Assembly: GCA_043758755.1 (NCBI GenBank)
Contig: JAYVMW010000051.1
Location: 13,869-77,868 of the forward strand
Direction of reading: 5' to 3'
Source of the DNA: Solimicrobium sp043758755
GTDB taxonomy: Bacteria; Pseudomonadota; Gammaproteobacteria; Burkholderiales; Burkholderiaceae_D
DNA length: 64,000 nt
Shown: piece by piece, positions 8,455 through 17,385 of the stretch
How the letters are laid out: each line of letters starts with the position of its first letter
How positions within the stretch are numbered: position 1 is the first letter of the stretch
Translations under genes and position numbers: made by a program
The notes under the pieces: model-generated
Database searches by the model: none
The model's input: the letters and a program-made list of their open reading frames with translations, nothing else
Told to the model about the DNA's origin: nothing

Positions 8455-8819
8455 CAGGCTATCGTCCCGGCGTGAGTTTTCAGATCCGCAACAATATTCG
8501 GTGCGAAAAATACCAGACCTATTCCGAGACCCCAGCCGCCCAGCTCCATGAGATCGATACGTCCGGTCTTCCAGCGATAACCCTGAATTGCCAGGGTGAT
8601 GATGCCGATGTAGTAGCCCCATTCCAATATCAGCAAATTGGCAATGCTGCGCAGGAAATCGGTCACGCCACTGAACGGACTGGTATCCGCTGCCCAGGCA
8701 TATTCGGGTGCCAGAATCGTCAACAGGCAGGCCACCACCGCCAGCGTATCGGTGATTCTGATCAGGCAAGCCGCCTTTGCATTTGTTCCCGCTGTTTGAG
8801 CTGACTTTAATTTTTGCAT
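8454..8819 (-). CDS. virB2: VirB2-type T4SS major pilin
   Basis: A 121-residue prepilin. A long leader ends in PEYAWAAD, with cleavage likely after residue 43 (AWA); the mature pilin of about 78 residues has two hydrophobic helices (SIANLLILEWGYYIGIITLAIQGY and LGGWGLGIGLVFFAPNIV) separated by a short basic loop, the VirB2/TrbC pattern. The ATG at 8819 is preferred, with AAGGTGG five bases upstream; a GTG at 8828 is in frame but overlaps that site. It is the first gene of the operon, so the promoter should lie in the 145 bases towards the divergent virB1-like gene. Confidence 0.85.
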   Translation of the reverse strand: MQKLKSAQTAGTNAKAACLIRITDTLAVVACLLTILAPEYAWAADTSPFSGVTDFLRSIANLLILEWGYYIGIITLAIQGYRWKTGRIDLMELGGWGLGIGLVFFAPNIVADLKTHAGTIA

Positions 8820-8964
8820 GAATTCCACCTTTTCAAATTCAATCTGGAGTTCCGCCAGTTTTATCGAAATCGCTCAGAAAACCAATAGGGTAAATTTCTT
8901 TGAAATTATTTGAATTTGAGATAGATTCCAAAAGTTTGAAGGTACTTATGGAGAGCCATGGGCA

Positions 8965-9381
8965 ATGAAGACTGAGTTTATCGCTTTGGTGTTGTGCAGC
9001 ATCTGCCTGCATGCCGATGCCGACTGTTTTGACGACGCCGCGGCCTGGCATGGTGTACACGCCGGCGTGCTGCGCGCCATCGCACTGCAGGAAAACCGTC
9101 GCTGCGACGCCACAGTGCGGGTCAACAAAAACGGCACGAGTGATATCGGCTGCATGCAGATCAATTCCGTGCATCTGCCGGAATTGGCCCTGTTCAGAAT
9201 TACGAAGGAAAGTCTGCTCGATCCGTGCATTAATATTTTCGTCGGCGCGCGCCATTACAAAAAAATGGTGCTCAAGTATGGCAATACCTGGACCGCGGTC
9301 GGGGCCTATCACAGTGAAAATCCAACCTTCCGCGATCCTTATGCGCGCAGTGTTGCGATGATTTTTAGAAGAATGCGTTAG
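8965..9381 (+). CDS. virB1: VirB1-like lytic transglycosylase
   Basis: A 138-residue SLT-domain muramidase that would open peptidoglycan for T4SS assembly. Signal peptide MKTEFIALVLCSICLHADA; catalytic Glu43 in ALQEN; the core motifs GCMQINS (62-68) and GAYHSEN (113-119) are all present. Cysteines at 21, 47, 63 and 88 could form disulfides. It lacks the C-terminal VirB1* extension, so it is the short form, like P19/IpgF-type enzymes. It is transcribed divergently from virB2 across a 145-base AT-rich spacer. GGAGAG lies about ten bases before the ATG. Confidence 0.88.
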   Translation: MKTEFIALVLCSICLHADADCFDDAAAWHGVHAGVLRAIALQENRRCDATVRVNKNGTSDIGCMQINSVHLPELALFRITKESLLDPCINIFVGARHYKKMVLKYGNTWTAVGAYHSENPTFRDPYARSVAMIFRRMR

Positions 9382-9429
9382 CGGTGTCCAAATCCGGACC
9401 GAAGCCGCCAACAATGGACACGTTAAAAC

Positions 9430-9861
9430 TTACTCCATCCACGAAAAATCATTTTTGTAAATCAAAGGCCTGTTGTTTGCATCCCTCTTGATAATCCAGG
9501 TCATGCCCTTTTCAGCATCGGACCGACGCCCACAGAGCGTAATATTGTCCTTCCGGTATTCAACTCTCAATTCAACACCTGGCTTTTCATACACATAGCG
9601 GACTGACTGCCGGCTTTCATTGGCACAATTCTCGGCACAGGTCGTGGTGATCCAGTGCTGCATGCCTTGCTTATCCTGCTCCGATGCATCACCAAAAAGA
9701 GCATTCGAAATATAGTCGATAATTTCGCGCAGGATGTTCTGAATGGAATTATCACTTTTCACTGGCTCAGCAATCGGACGTGCTTTGGTCATGGCAGGTT
9801 GTACCAGACAGGCTATATTGCCTGACTGGATTGGTTTGAGGGGGATATTAATTGGGTACAT
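9430..9861 (-). CDS. Hypothetical protein beside the T4SS
   Basis: A 143-residue protein I do not recognise. It starts at an ATG with AAGGAG eight bases upstream, which is stronger than the support for a longer frame. It has no membrane segment or clear signal peptide. A central segment (IQNILREIIDYISNALFGDASEQDKQGMQHWITTTC) is amphipathic helix, followed by a beta-rich end with repeated charged strands (ELRVEYRKDNITLCGRR, TWIIKRDANNRPLIYKNDF). Four Cys residues are present. Its place right behind virB1, converging on it, makes a secreted substrate or a system accessory protein possible, but nothing in the sequence proves that. Confidence 0.6.
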   Translation of the reverse strand: MYPINIPLKPIQSGNIACLVQPAMTKARPIAEPVKSDNSIQNILREIIDYISNALFGDASEQDKQGMQHWITTTCAENCANESRQSVRYVYEKPGVELRVEYRKDNITLCGRRSDAEKGMTWIIKRDANNRPLIYKNDFSWME

Positions 9862-9994
9862 GGAGTCGCTCCTTTGGTGAAAGCCTGTGAAATCGAATAC
9901 CTCGGAAATGGCCGCAGACCATCTGAATTGCCGCCGGTGTTCAATGTATTTGACTGATTTCACCAACACAATCTGGGTTATTACGGAGCGCGAA

Positions 9995-10162
9995 ATGAAA
10001 TTTCACCCTCCGATTGAACAACTCAACTTCGCGTCAAAACTCACACCAGATTATTGTCTTGCGCGAGTTGATCCGATTGATCGCTTGCAAAAGCATAACC
10101 TGAACTTATTTTGCAACAGTAATAATAAGATCTTCATCATCGAAGTGATTACTCTGGGATAA
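9995..10162 (+). CDS. Possible small hypothetical protein (55 aa)
   Basis: A short frame starting MKFHPPIEQLNF, with GGAG seven bases before the ATG, in a 386-base stretch otherwise free of genes between 9862 and 10247. No family recognised, no signal or membrane segment. The ribosome site is the only support; it may be chance. A longer in-frame start exists at 9887 without a good ribosome site. Confidence 0.3.
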   Translation: MKFHPPIEQLNFASKLTPDYCLARVDPIDRLQKHNLNLFCNSNNKIFIIEVITLG

Positions 10163-10247
10163 ACTCTCCAGTCGGAAGCCGGCAACTTCATATATTGATA
10201 ATTAATATTGTTGACAAGTGGTTCAATCAGAACAGCCCGAAACCCTG

Positions 10248-10910
10248 CTAATTCCGGCAGGTAAAAAACCCGTTCAATGTCAGCCGTCCCTGCTGCGGAT
10301 TTGAACCAAGCAGCTCAGGCTTGGTGATATGTGCGGAGTGAAAAATGGTGCCATCATAAAAAATGACCCGGTTCCACAGCGGAGGAATGGTACAGAACAA
10401 TTCAAACTGGTGGTTCGATTCGGTAATGTAACCCTGTTGTGAGACGCTGCTCGCCTCAGAAGATTCTGCCGGCGCGACTCTGGGTCGGTAGAAGCTGGTG
10501 CCGCCCAGGACCGGATTGTTAAACAGATACAGCACCGAGGCAACTACGCAGTGTTGCGGATTGTCGGACAACTGATCCTGATGACAGATGCGCTGGTTGG
10601 CGGCCAACTCGTGGGGTGGCAGAGTTATCATGGACAGGCGACTGTACATGCTCACGGTGCGCCGCGCCTGCAGATGGGTTCTGATATTGAGAATAAAAAA
10701 ATCATTCAGTCGCGCCGAAAAATCGGCCGGCATTTCATATTCAATACCGGGGTAGGCATTTCGGGACGGGGTGGAAAATTTGCTGCGTTCAGTGCCGGCC
10801 AGCTCAACGAGCGCGTGCGGATTGTGCAGGAAATTATCGATCACCACGCAGGGCTTGTAGCCGGGCAGATCGACCAGCATGATTTTTGGATTGGGGTTAA
10901 ATAAAGTCAC
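10248..10910 (-). CDS. DUF6445-type 2-oxoglutarate/Fe(II) oxygenase-like protein
   Basis: A 220-residue protein with a prolyl-hydroxylase-like fold signature. It opens with a strand and VVIDNFLHNPHALVELA, then YPGIEYEMP, a candidate first metal ligand region HQDQ (after QRIC), SVLYLFNNPVLGGTSFYRP in the middle and a distal His in GTIFHSAH with a C-terminal Arg (QQGRLTLNGFF). This is the DUF6445 pattern; members are often found near TonB receptors and PF04820 halogenases, as here. In canonical 2OG enzymes HxD is the ligand; HQD here fits. No substrate can be named. It lies 16 bases after the antiporter gene, in the same leftward direction. Confidence 0.7.
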   Translation of the reverse strand: MTLFNPNPKIMLVDLPGYKPCVVIDNFLHNPHALVELAGTERSKFSTPSRNAYPGIEYEMPADFSARLNDFFILNIRTHLQARRTVSMYSRLSMITLPPHELAANQRICHQDQLSDNPQHCVVASVLYLFNNPVLGGTSFYRPRVAPAESSEASSVSQQGYITESNHQFELFCTIPPLWNRVIFYDGTIFHSAHITKPELLGSNPQQGRLTLNGFFTCRN

Positions 10911-10926
10911 GGCAGGTTTTGCTGGT

Positions 10927-12138
10927 TTATTTTGATCGGAAGATGAGTTCTTTCATGCGCTGCAGCTTTGGATGCACCACCGGCACAGTCAGCATGGTAC
11001 TGGCAATGGCCATGAGCAGCAGCGCGGTAAACGTTGCGCTGGTGATTATGCCCTTGTCGAGCAGAATATTGACGAAGATGATCATGATCAACGCCTTGGT
11101 TTGCAACAGCCAGCCGATGATGGAGGCCTCGCCCTTTTCCCATTTCAGTATCCGGCCGGCGATGTGCACACCGATCAGTTTGCCGGCCACTGAAGCCACC
11201 AGAAATGCCGCTGCAGCCATGAATACCATGGAACCACCCACGGCCCAGTTGGTTTTCAGTCCGGTGCTGAGGAAAAATACCGGCATGATGGTCAGCAGTA
11301 CATGGTGGCGCATCAAATCCATTTTTTTCTGATCAAACCAGGACGTGTCCATGACTGCGCCAGACAGGAACGCCCCGACCATAAAATGCAGCCCGGCCCA
11401 GTCGGCGGCAAAGCCGCAGGCGCCCAGCCAGATCAGCCCCACATACCAGCGGTCGCGCTCTTCCAGGCGCACCATGATTTTCCGGTAAGCGTACGAAGCC
11501 AGCGCAAACACCACAAGAAAGCCGATCTGCCGTCCGACCCGGGTCCAGTCCAGCAGGATCAACGCCAGCACACCCCAGATTGCCACGTCATCCAGACTGG
11601 CATAACGCAGGATGCGTTGACCGATGGGCTGGCGCAGAATATCGAGCTTTTCCATCAGCAGAATGAGGATGGGCAGTGCCGTCACGGCGCAGGCCATGCC
11701 CACGCCCAAAACAAATTGCCAGCCCATGCCGCTCGGCCCGACCCAGCCATCGTATGCCAGCATGGCGCCAGCGGCAACGCAACCGAAGGCCAGCGGGGTA
11801 CCGAGTGCCAGCGCAGCGGTAATCGTGCTTTCACGACGGTGCTGCCAGGCCTTGACCAGATCGAGTTCGATACCGGCGATCATGACGAAAATCATGACCG
11901 CCCACCAGGCGATGCCGTTCAGGGACTGAATGACCTGGGCATTGAAGACAAATTTGAAGTAGTCAGGGTAGATCGCCCCGAGTACGCCGGGACCGAGCAG
12001 TATGCCGGTAATGATCTGCACCACCACCAGTGGCGCATAGTAATCGGTCTTGCCCACGCGCCAGATCAGGTAGGGAATGGAGAAGATGATCAACATTGCC
12101 AGCAGAAAAATCTCCGTCGTACTCATTACAGTATGCAA
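10927..12138 (-). CDS. CPA2-type sodium/proton (or potassium/proton) antiporter
   Basis: A 403-residue membrane protein with about 11-12 hydrophobic segments, the Na_H_Exchanger (PF00999) fold. Typical segments include QIITGILLGPGVLG near the N-terminus, FVMIAGIELDLVKA, the GMACAVTALPILILLM re-entrant region, and YASLDDVAIWGVLALILLDW with the paired Asp residues expected in CPA2 transporters. No RCK/TrkA-N domain is attached. A TTG start at 12138 has GGGAG six bases before it; an ATG 12 bases further in lacks such a site. It is third-last in a leftward run of beta-glucoside genes, so it may support ion balance during sugar uptake, but this is inference. Confidence 0.85.
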   Translation of the reverse strand: MHTVMSTTEIFLLAMLIIFSIPYLIWRVGKTDYYAPLVVVQIITGILLGPGVLGAIYPDYFKFVFNAQVIQSLNGIAWWAVMIFVMIAGIELDLVKAWQHRRESTITAALALGTPLAFGCVAAGAMLAYDGWVGPSGMGWQFVLGVGMACAVTALPILILLMEKLDILRQPIGQRILRYASLDDVAIWGVLALILLDWTRVGRQIGFLVVFALASYAYRKIMVRLEERDRWYVGLIWLGACGFAADWAGLHFMVGAFLSGAVMDTSWFDQKKMDLMRHHVLLTIMPVFFLSTGLKTNWAVGGSMVFMAAAAFLVASVAGKLIGVHIAGRILKWEKGEASIIGWLLQTKALIMIIFVNILLDKGIITSATFTALLLMAIASTMLTVPVVHPKLQRMKELIFRSK

Positions 12139-12160
12139 ATTTATCTCCCTGATTCAAAGA

Positions 12161-14419
12161 CTATTTCATCGCTGCCGCACTACCGTGCATGTCCAAGACA
12201 CTGTCAGGCAGCTTGACCTTCACGCTGTTTGCATGACTGTCATCCGCACTGTGCGCGAGCATGATATTGTAACTGCCCTCATGCACGTGCCAGGATTTGT
12301 TTTTTGTCTCATACATGGCCAGCAAACGCGGGTCTATCGTGAGTGTGACTGTTTTGCTTTGTCCGGCTTCCAGTTCCACTTTATCCCAGCCGGCCAGCCG
12401 TTTCGGCGCTTCCCAGCCTGCTTGTTCCGGCCCCACATAAATTTGCGGCACAGTTTTGCCAGCCAGTTTGCCGGTATTGGTTACTTTAAAACTGATCTGG
12501 CATTGCACGCGCTGACATTGCGCTGATAAATCGGAATAGCTGAAATCGGTATATGACAGACCATAACCAAACGCAAACAGCGCATGTTCATGATGCAGAT
12601 CCAGCCATTTATAACCCACTGCCGCACCTTCAGAGTAATTGACTTCGAACGGCACTTCTTCATGGGCACGGTCGCCATCCAGCACTTTTCTAACCAGTTG
12701 CGCATCCGACTTCAGAATACTGGCCGGTAAATGACCGGAAGGATTGACCTGTCCAAACAGAATCCGTGCAATCGCCGCTCCACCACTGGTACCTGGATAC
12801 CAGGCTTCCAGCACCGCAGCAGGTTTCTTAATCCATGGCATGGTCACCGGCCCGCCGGTTTCCAGCACCACGACCGTGTTGCGGTTGGCGCTGGCAACTG
12901 TGTCTATCAGCGCGTCCTGGTTGCCGGGCAAGCCGGTAGCGCGGGCATCCTGGGCTTCGCCGACCCACTGCTCGGCAAACACGATCACCACGTCTGCCTT
13001 GGCAGCCAATTTTGCTGCGGCCTTCGGATCAGTGCCATCGTTGTAGCTGACTTCGGCCTCGGGTGAGAGCGCCTGAATCTGTTTCATGGGTGAAGAAGGG
13101 AAAAACATTTTCGGACCTGGCCAACTCGAAGGCTCCAGACCCTGCACCGCCATGCCGCCTACCGGATATACCTGAGAAGAACCACCGCCGGACAGCACGC
13201 CGGCATCGGCATGTGCACCGACCAGCAGAATTTTCTGACGACCGGTCTTCAGCGGCAGCACATGATGGTCGTTCTTCAGCAGTACCATGGCTTCTTCGGC
13301 GTCACTGCGCGTGACCAGCGCATGGGCTGCAAAATCAATCGGCTGATTTTCGTGGACCGGATTATCAATGACGCCTTTGGCAAACATGCTGCGTAATATG
13401 CGCCGTACCATATCATCGAGCCGGGCCTGTTTCACAGCGCCTTTTTCCAGATCGGCAATCAAAGCCAGTTTGAAATACGGCTTGTCGTCGAGCTCAAAGC
13501 CGGATTCCTGGTCCAGCCCATTGTTGGCCGCCTTGGCGGTACTGTGCACTGCGCCCCAGTCGGACATGACATAGCCGCCATAACCCCAGTCGGTTTTCAG
13601 CACTTCATTGAGCAAGAAACTGTTTTCGCAGGCGTAATGACCGTTGACCCGGTTATACGCGCACATGACCGAGCCGGGATTGGCCTGTTCAATCACCAGC
13701 TGCATGGCCAACAGATCCGACATCCGGAACGCAGCTTCATCAATGTTGGCATTCAAAACAAAGCGCCCGGTTTCCTGATCATTGAGTGCGTAATGCTTCA
13801 TGGTGGAGATAATATGATTCGATTCTATCCCGCGGATTTCCTGCGCCACGATCGTTGCGGCCAACAGCGGATCTTCGCCGCCGTATTCAAAATTGCGGCC
13901 ATTGCGCGGATCGCGCAGCAGATTGACGCCGCCGGCCAGCATCACATTGAAGCCGGAAGCGCGTGCTTCCGCACCGATCATCGCGCCGCCCTGATAGGCC
14001 AGCTGTTTATTCCAGGTGGCCGTGGTTGCCAGTCCGGAAGGCAGTGAAGTCCGCTCGCGCGGCGTAAGTTTGCCGGTACCCTGGGTGGCCACGCCAACAC
14101 CGGCATCGGTTTCATACTGCGCCGGAATGCCAAGCCGCGGTACGCCCTCTACAAAACCGGCCGAAAAATCCAGCGATTGCGGGTGTCTTTTCAAGCCCTT
14201 GCCGAGCATGTCTGAACCAAAATAGCCGAACACCATTTTCAGTTTTTCTTCCTGGGTCATCTGCGCCAGAACCAGATCAGTGCGCTGATCGGCAGTCAAT
14301 GCGGTGTTGGACCAGGCGAACGCGGCCGGGGCTGCCTGTGTTTGTGCGGTCGATGTGCCAGCCATGCAAAATGTGCCGGCGATAATGATTGCAAGAGTTT
14401 TCAGGTGACAGGTGCGCAT
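12161..14419 (-). CDS. Secreted GH3 beta-glucosidase
   Basis: A 752-residue glycoside hydrolase family 3 enzyme. Sec signal peptide (LAIIIAGTFCMAGTSTAQ). GH3 N-domain with MTQEEKLKMVFGYFG, DPRNGRNFEYGGEDP, K-H motif STMKHYALNDQETGR and the nucleophile Asp in GGYVMSDWGAVHST. The GH3 C-domain follows (AMVLLKNDHHVLPLK, DALIDTVASANRNTVVVLETGGPVTMPW), then the fibronectin-III-like domain with FGYGLSYTDFSYSDL. The length and order match BglX-like beta-glucosidases. It would release glucose from cello- or xyloglucan-oligosaccharides in the periplasm. It follows GH1 after 155 bases containing palindromic repeats. Confidence 0.92.
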   Translation of the reverse strand: MRTCHLKTLAIIIAGTFCMAGTSTAQTQAAPAAFAWSNTALTADQRTDLVLAQMTQEEKLKMVFGYFGSDMLGKGLKRHPQSLDFSAGFVEGVPRLGIPAQYETDAGVGVATQGTGKLTPRERTSLPSGLATTATWNKQLAYQGGAMIGAEARASGFNVMLAGGVNLLRDPRNGRNFEYGGEDPLLAATIVAQEIRGIESNHIISTMKHYALNDQETGRFVLNANIDEAAFRMSDLLAMQLVIEQANPGSVMCAYNRVNGHYACENSFLLNEVLKTDWGYGGYVMSDWGAVHSTAKAANNGLDQESGFELDDKPYFKLALIADLEKGAVKQARLDDMVRRILRSMFAKGVIDNPVHENQPIDFAAHALVTRSDAEEAMVLLKNDHHVLPLKTGRQKILLVGAHADAGVLSGGGSSQVYPVGGMAVQGLEPSSWPGPKMFFPSSPMKQIQALSPEAEVSYNDGTDPKAAAKLAAKADVVIVFAEQWVGEAQDARATGLPGNQDALIDTVASANRNTVVVLETGGPVTMPWIKKPAAVLEAWYPGTSGGAAIARILFGQVNPSGHLPASILKSDAQLVRKVLDGDRAHEEVPFEVNYSEGAAVGYKWLDLHHEHALFAFGYGLSYTDFSYSDLSAQCQRVQCQISFKVTNTGKLAGKTVPQIYVGPEQAGWEAPKRLAGWDKVELEAGQSKTVTLTIDPRLLAMYETKNKSWHVHEGSYNIMLAHSADDSHANSVKVKLPDSVLDMHGSAAAMK

Positions 14420-14447
14420 ATCAAATTTATCCTTAATCAGTAAGTAG

Positions 14448-14466
14448 GGTGCAATAGCATTGCACC
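14448..14466. repeat. Interspersed palindrome, copy 1
   Basis: GGTGCAATAGCATTGCACC, two 8-base arms around a 3-base loop, in the spacer between the GH1 and GH3 genes. The same arms recur at 33650 and 39776 with different loops. This looks like a REP-type intergenic palindrome; it lacks a T-tract and so is not a standard terminator. Confidence 0.8.
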
Positions 14467-14538
14467 ATTGTTAGCGTAGTCCGGGAAGGTGCAAGTTTAT
14501 AAGGAGTGCGCGCCTTCATGCGCACACCGCTTCGCAGG

Positions 14539-14557
14539 CGAGGAGCATTGCTCCTCG
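14539..14557. repeat. Intergenic hairpin between GH3 and GH1
   Basis: CGAGGAGCATTGCTCCTCG, 9-base perfect arms with a one-base centre, 18 bases past the GH1 stop codon (read leftward). It could stabilise the upstream mRNA end or be another REP-like unit. No U-run follows on either strand. Confidence 0.5.
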
Positions 14558-14574
14558 AAACCCCTGCTCCGCCC

Positions 14575-15921
14575 CTACGCACCAGCTTTGTTAGTTGCAA
14601 TGAAACTGCGATACCACAATGCGCTGTTCTTCAACGTGCGCTGCTGCGTTGCATAGTCCACATAAATCAGTCCAAACCGTTTGGCGTAGCCAGAATTCCA
14701 TTCATAATTGTCCATCAGACTCCAGTAGAAATATCCCCTGACATCCACGCCCTGCGCCATCGCTTCGGCCAGTGCATTCAGATGCAACTTTACATAGGTA
14801 ATGCGTTCCTGATCATTGATCACGCCATCCGACACTTTGTCAGCAACGGCAATGCCATTTTCAGTAATGTAAATCGGCGGCAGATCATATTCCTTATGCA
14901 GGCCAACCAGCAGATCGGTCAGACCCTGCGGATAGTTTTCCCACCCCATGTCGCTGAAGCCCAGTTTGCCTTCCGGAGCCACCTTGGGTGTGGCGGCACT
15001 GCAGAATGCCCGGGTGTAATAGTTGACCCCTAAAAAGTCGATCGGCTGTCGGATATCGTTAAAATCATTTTCATGAATCACGAGGTCCTCCCGGTCACTT
15101 TGCTGCATGGCCAGTTCGGGATATTTTCCTTTGAAAATCGGATCCATATACCATTGCACTGATCTGGCATATTCCAGTTTGGCCATGTCGATATCGGACT
15201 GGGTATCGGTCGCCGGCATGGCGGTCCACTGATTCAGTACGATCCCGAGTTTTGCTGAACTGTTGACCGCGCGCATGGACTGTATCGCCAGACCGTGCGA
15301 GAGCAGCAGATGATGCGACACCTGCACCGCCGCTTTCGGGTCGGCCATGCCAGGTGCGAACTGTCCGATGCCATGGCCCAGATTGGCCGTACACCACGGT
15401 TCATTATGGGTTGCGATGGTAGCGACCCGGTTACCGAAACGGCGCGCCACTTCGGCGGCGTATTCGGCAAAATGTACCGTAGTATCGCGGTTGAGCCAGC
15501 CCCCCTGATCCTGCAGCGCCTGCGGCAGATCCCAGTGATACAGGGTGACATGGATGCTGATGTTTTTTGCCGCCAGACAGTCGATGAGACGCGCATAAAA
15601 ATCAAAGCCGGCTTCATTCCAGGCACCCGATCCCAGCGGCTGCACACGCGGCCAGGAAATGGAAAACCGGTAGGCATCGGCATTGAGCCCGGCAATGATG
15701 TCAACATCTTCGCGATAGCGATGGTAATGGTCACACGCGACGTCACCGGTAGTGCCGTCAATGATTTTGCCGGGCGTGTGAGAAAAGGTATCCCAGATCG
15801 ATGGTCCGCGTCCATCGGTTTGCGCTGCGCCTTCGATCTGGTAAGCGCTGGTGGCCACGCCCCAGGAAAAAGCCTTCGGAAAGGCGCGACTGACTATGCT
15901 GTTTGGTTCAGAATTTGACAT
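14575..15921 (-). CDS. GH1 beta-glucosidase (cytoplasmic)
   Basis: A 448-residue glycoside hydrolase family 1 enzyme of standard length. The family start FPKAFSWGVATSAYQIEGA is followed by DTFSHTPGKI, ADAYRFSISWPR, acid/base Glu174 in THNEPW, FLGVNYYTR, and nucleophile Glu354 in YITENG, ending with GYFYWSLMDNYEWNSGYAKRFGL. No signal peptide, so it acts on glucosides already imported, most likely by the MFS permease encoded 25 bases upstream. It would hydrolyse cellobiose or similar beta-glucosides to glucose. Confidence 0.95.
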   Translation of the reverse strand: MSNSEPNSIVSRAFPKAFSWGVATSAYQIEGAAQTDGRGPSIWDTFSHTPGKIIDGTTGDVACDHYHRYREDVDIIAGLNADAYRFSISWPRVQPLGSGAWNEAGFDFYARLIDCLAAKNISIHVTLYHWDLPQALQDQGGWLNRDTTVHFAEYAAEVARRFGNRVATIATHNEPWCTANLGHGIGQFAPGMADPKAAVQVSHHLLLSHGLAIQSMRAVNSSAKLGIVLNQWTAMPATDTQSDIDMAKLEYARSVQWYMDPIFKGKYPELAMQQSDREDLVIHENDFNDIRQPIDFLGVNYYTRAFCSAATPKVAPEGKLGFSDMGWENYPQGLTDLLVGLHKEYDLPPIYITENGIAVADKVSDGVINDQERITYVKLHLNALAEAMAQGVDVRGYFYWSLMDNYEWNSGYAKRFGLIYVDYATQQRTLKNSALWYRSFIATNKAGA

Positions 15922-15946
15922 AAATTTGCTGGTAGTGTTGCAGTGA

Positions 15947-17278
15947 TTAACCCGGCTGGGAACTCAGTATTGGCGCCGGCAGATTTTTTTCGGTGATATG
16001 AAACGGCGCAAACCAGGTAACCAGAAACGAGGGAATGGTTGCCACCATGACGAACGTAAAATAATTGACATACCCAAGCAGTTGCTGCAAGTGTCCGCTG
16101 ACAATACCGGTCAGCATCATGCACAAACCCATCAGGCCGGTGCCGAAAGCATAGTGGGTTGTGGTGTATTTGCCGGGTGCGAGTTGCTGCATCAGATAAA
16201 TCATGAAACCGACTGAACCGAAACCGAAAAAGAATTTTTCCACCGCCACGCCGGCACTGATGACCAGCAAATCGGTTGGCTGATAAATACTGAGCAGCAG
16301 AAAAGTCACGTTCGGAATATTCACCGCACAACACAGAATAAAAAGGGAGGGCTGCAAACCTCTGCGTGCAACATAAATACCCCCCAACAAGGAGCCTACC
16401 AATACGGCGATCAGACCGTAGGTGCCGTAAATAATACCCAGCAATTCATTGGACAGACCCAAACCGCCCTGGCGGACCGGATCGACCATAAAGAACGGAC
16501 CGATTTTTTCCAGAAAGCCGATACTGAGCCGGAACAGGAAAGCAAAGGCAATCATGATCCAGACATCACGTTTCTGAAAAAACGTCACGAAAGAATCTTT
16601 TAATATCAGCCAGGCGCCCGGCATCGAGGTTGGCGCATTCTGCGCACGCTCGCCGTCTGGCATGACCCGGCTGTGCCAGGCAGCCAGCACCAGAGTGGCA
16701 ACACCGACGATGAAAAATATCACGCGCCAGGATTGGGCCCAGTCCGGCCCGAACAGTTTTGGATCATGATGGAAATAATTGGTATGCAGCCAGCCGCTCA
16801 GATACACCAGACCGCCGGACGCCACGATCGGACCAATATTCCAGGACAGACTCTGAATGCCGCAATACAGCGACTGGGTTTTGTTGTCGAGTGAAGTCAC
16901 GTACACGCCGTCCGAAGCAATATCCTGAGTCGCCCCGACAAATGACAGAATCCAGAAGGCAATCAGCAGCAGTGCAATCCCGTTGGGCAGTGTCATCATC
17001 AGTGAGGCTGCAATGAATCCCAGCCCCAGCACGACCTGGGTGCAGAGAACAAAAAACTTTTTGGTGCGCACCATTTCCACGATCGACGCATACAGCGGCT
17101 TGATGGTGTAGGCCAGAATCAGGTAGCTGGCGTATTCAGCGGCCCGCCCGTTATCCATGCCCAGATTTTTGAACATGATGGCTGACACGGAGGTCAGGGT
17201 GACGTAGGTTAGCGCCATCGTGAAATAGCCGGACGGCACCCAGAACAGCGGTGATTTATTCGTTGAAGCAGCACGCAT
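15947..17278 (-). CDS. AmpG/PAT-like MFS permease, probable oligosaccharide importer
   Basis: A 443-residue MFS transporter with about 12 hydrophobic segments. The motif QDIASDGVYVTSLD in the fourth/fifth helix region and the SLSWNIGPIVASGG pattern are those of the AmpG (acetyl-CoA/muropeptide) branch of MFS. Members in polysaccharide-use loci carry oligosaccharides across the inner membrane. The ATG at 17278 is chosen over an in-frame TTG at 17311. It is the first gene of the leftward MFS-GH1-GH3 run, so cellobiose or glucosyl-oligosaccharide uptake is the natural reading. A LacI-type operator lies about 108 bases upstream. Confidence 0.85.
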   Translation of the reverse strand: MRAASTNKSPLFWVPSGYFTMALTYVTLTSVSAIMFKNLGMDNGRAAEYASYLILAYTIKPLYASIVEMVRTKKFFVLCTQVVLGLGFIAASLMMTLPNGIALLLIAFWILSFVGATQDIASDGVYVTSLDNKTQSLYCGIQSLSWNIGPIVASGGLVYLSGWLHTNYFHHDPKLFGPDWAQSWRVIFFIVGVATLVLAAWHSRVMPDGERAQNAPTSMPGAWLILKDSFVTFFQKRDVWIMIAFAFLFRLSIGFLEKIGPFFMVDPVRQGGLGLSNELLGIIYGTYGLIAVLVGSLLGGIYVARRGLQPSLFILCCAVNIPNVTFLLLSIYQPTDLLVISAGVAVEKFFFGFGSVGFMIYLMQQLAPGKYTTTHYAFGTGLMGLCMMLTGIVSGHLQQLLGYVNYFTFVMVATIPSFLVTWFAPFHITEKNLPAPILSSQPG

Positions 17279-17385
17279 GTGGTTTGTCTCTAGTTTTAAT
17301 TTTTGCTTCAATCAATCCATCGTGGGATTGGCTGGATGACTATATTGTCAGGTTTATTCCCGCACGTATTTCACAAAAAAGTTCA

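Noticed and set aside
8839..9414. 191-codon frame antisense to the virB1-like gene
   Set aside because: The sense strand has catalytic transglycosylase motifs; this frame has none.
11302..12216. 304-codon frame antisense to the antiporter gene
   Set aside because: Rich in His/Gln/Asp as expected from the reverse complement of membrane helices; not a protein.
14448..14466. The GGTGCAAT palindromes as rho-independent terminators
   Set aside because: None is followed by a T-run on either strand, and one lies directly before a ribosome-binding site.
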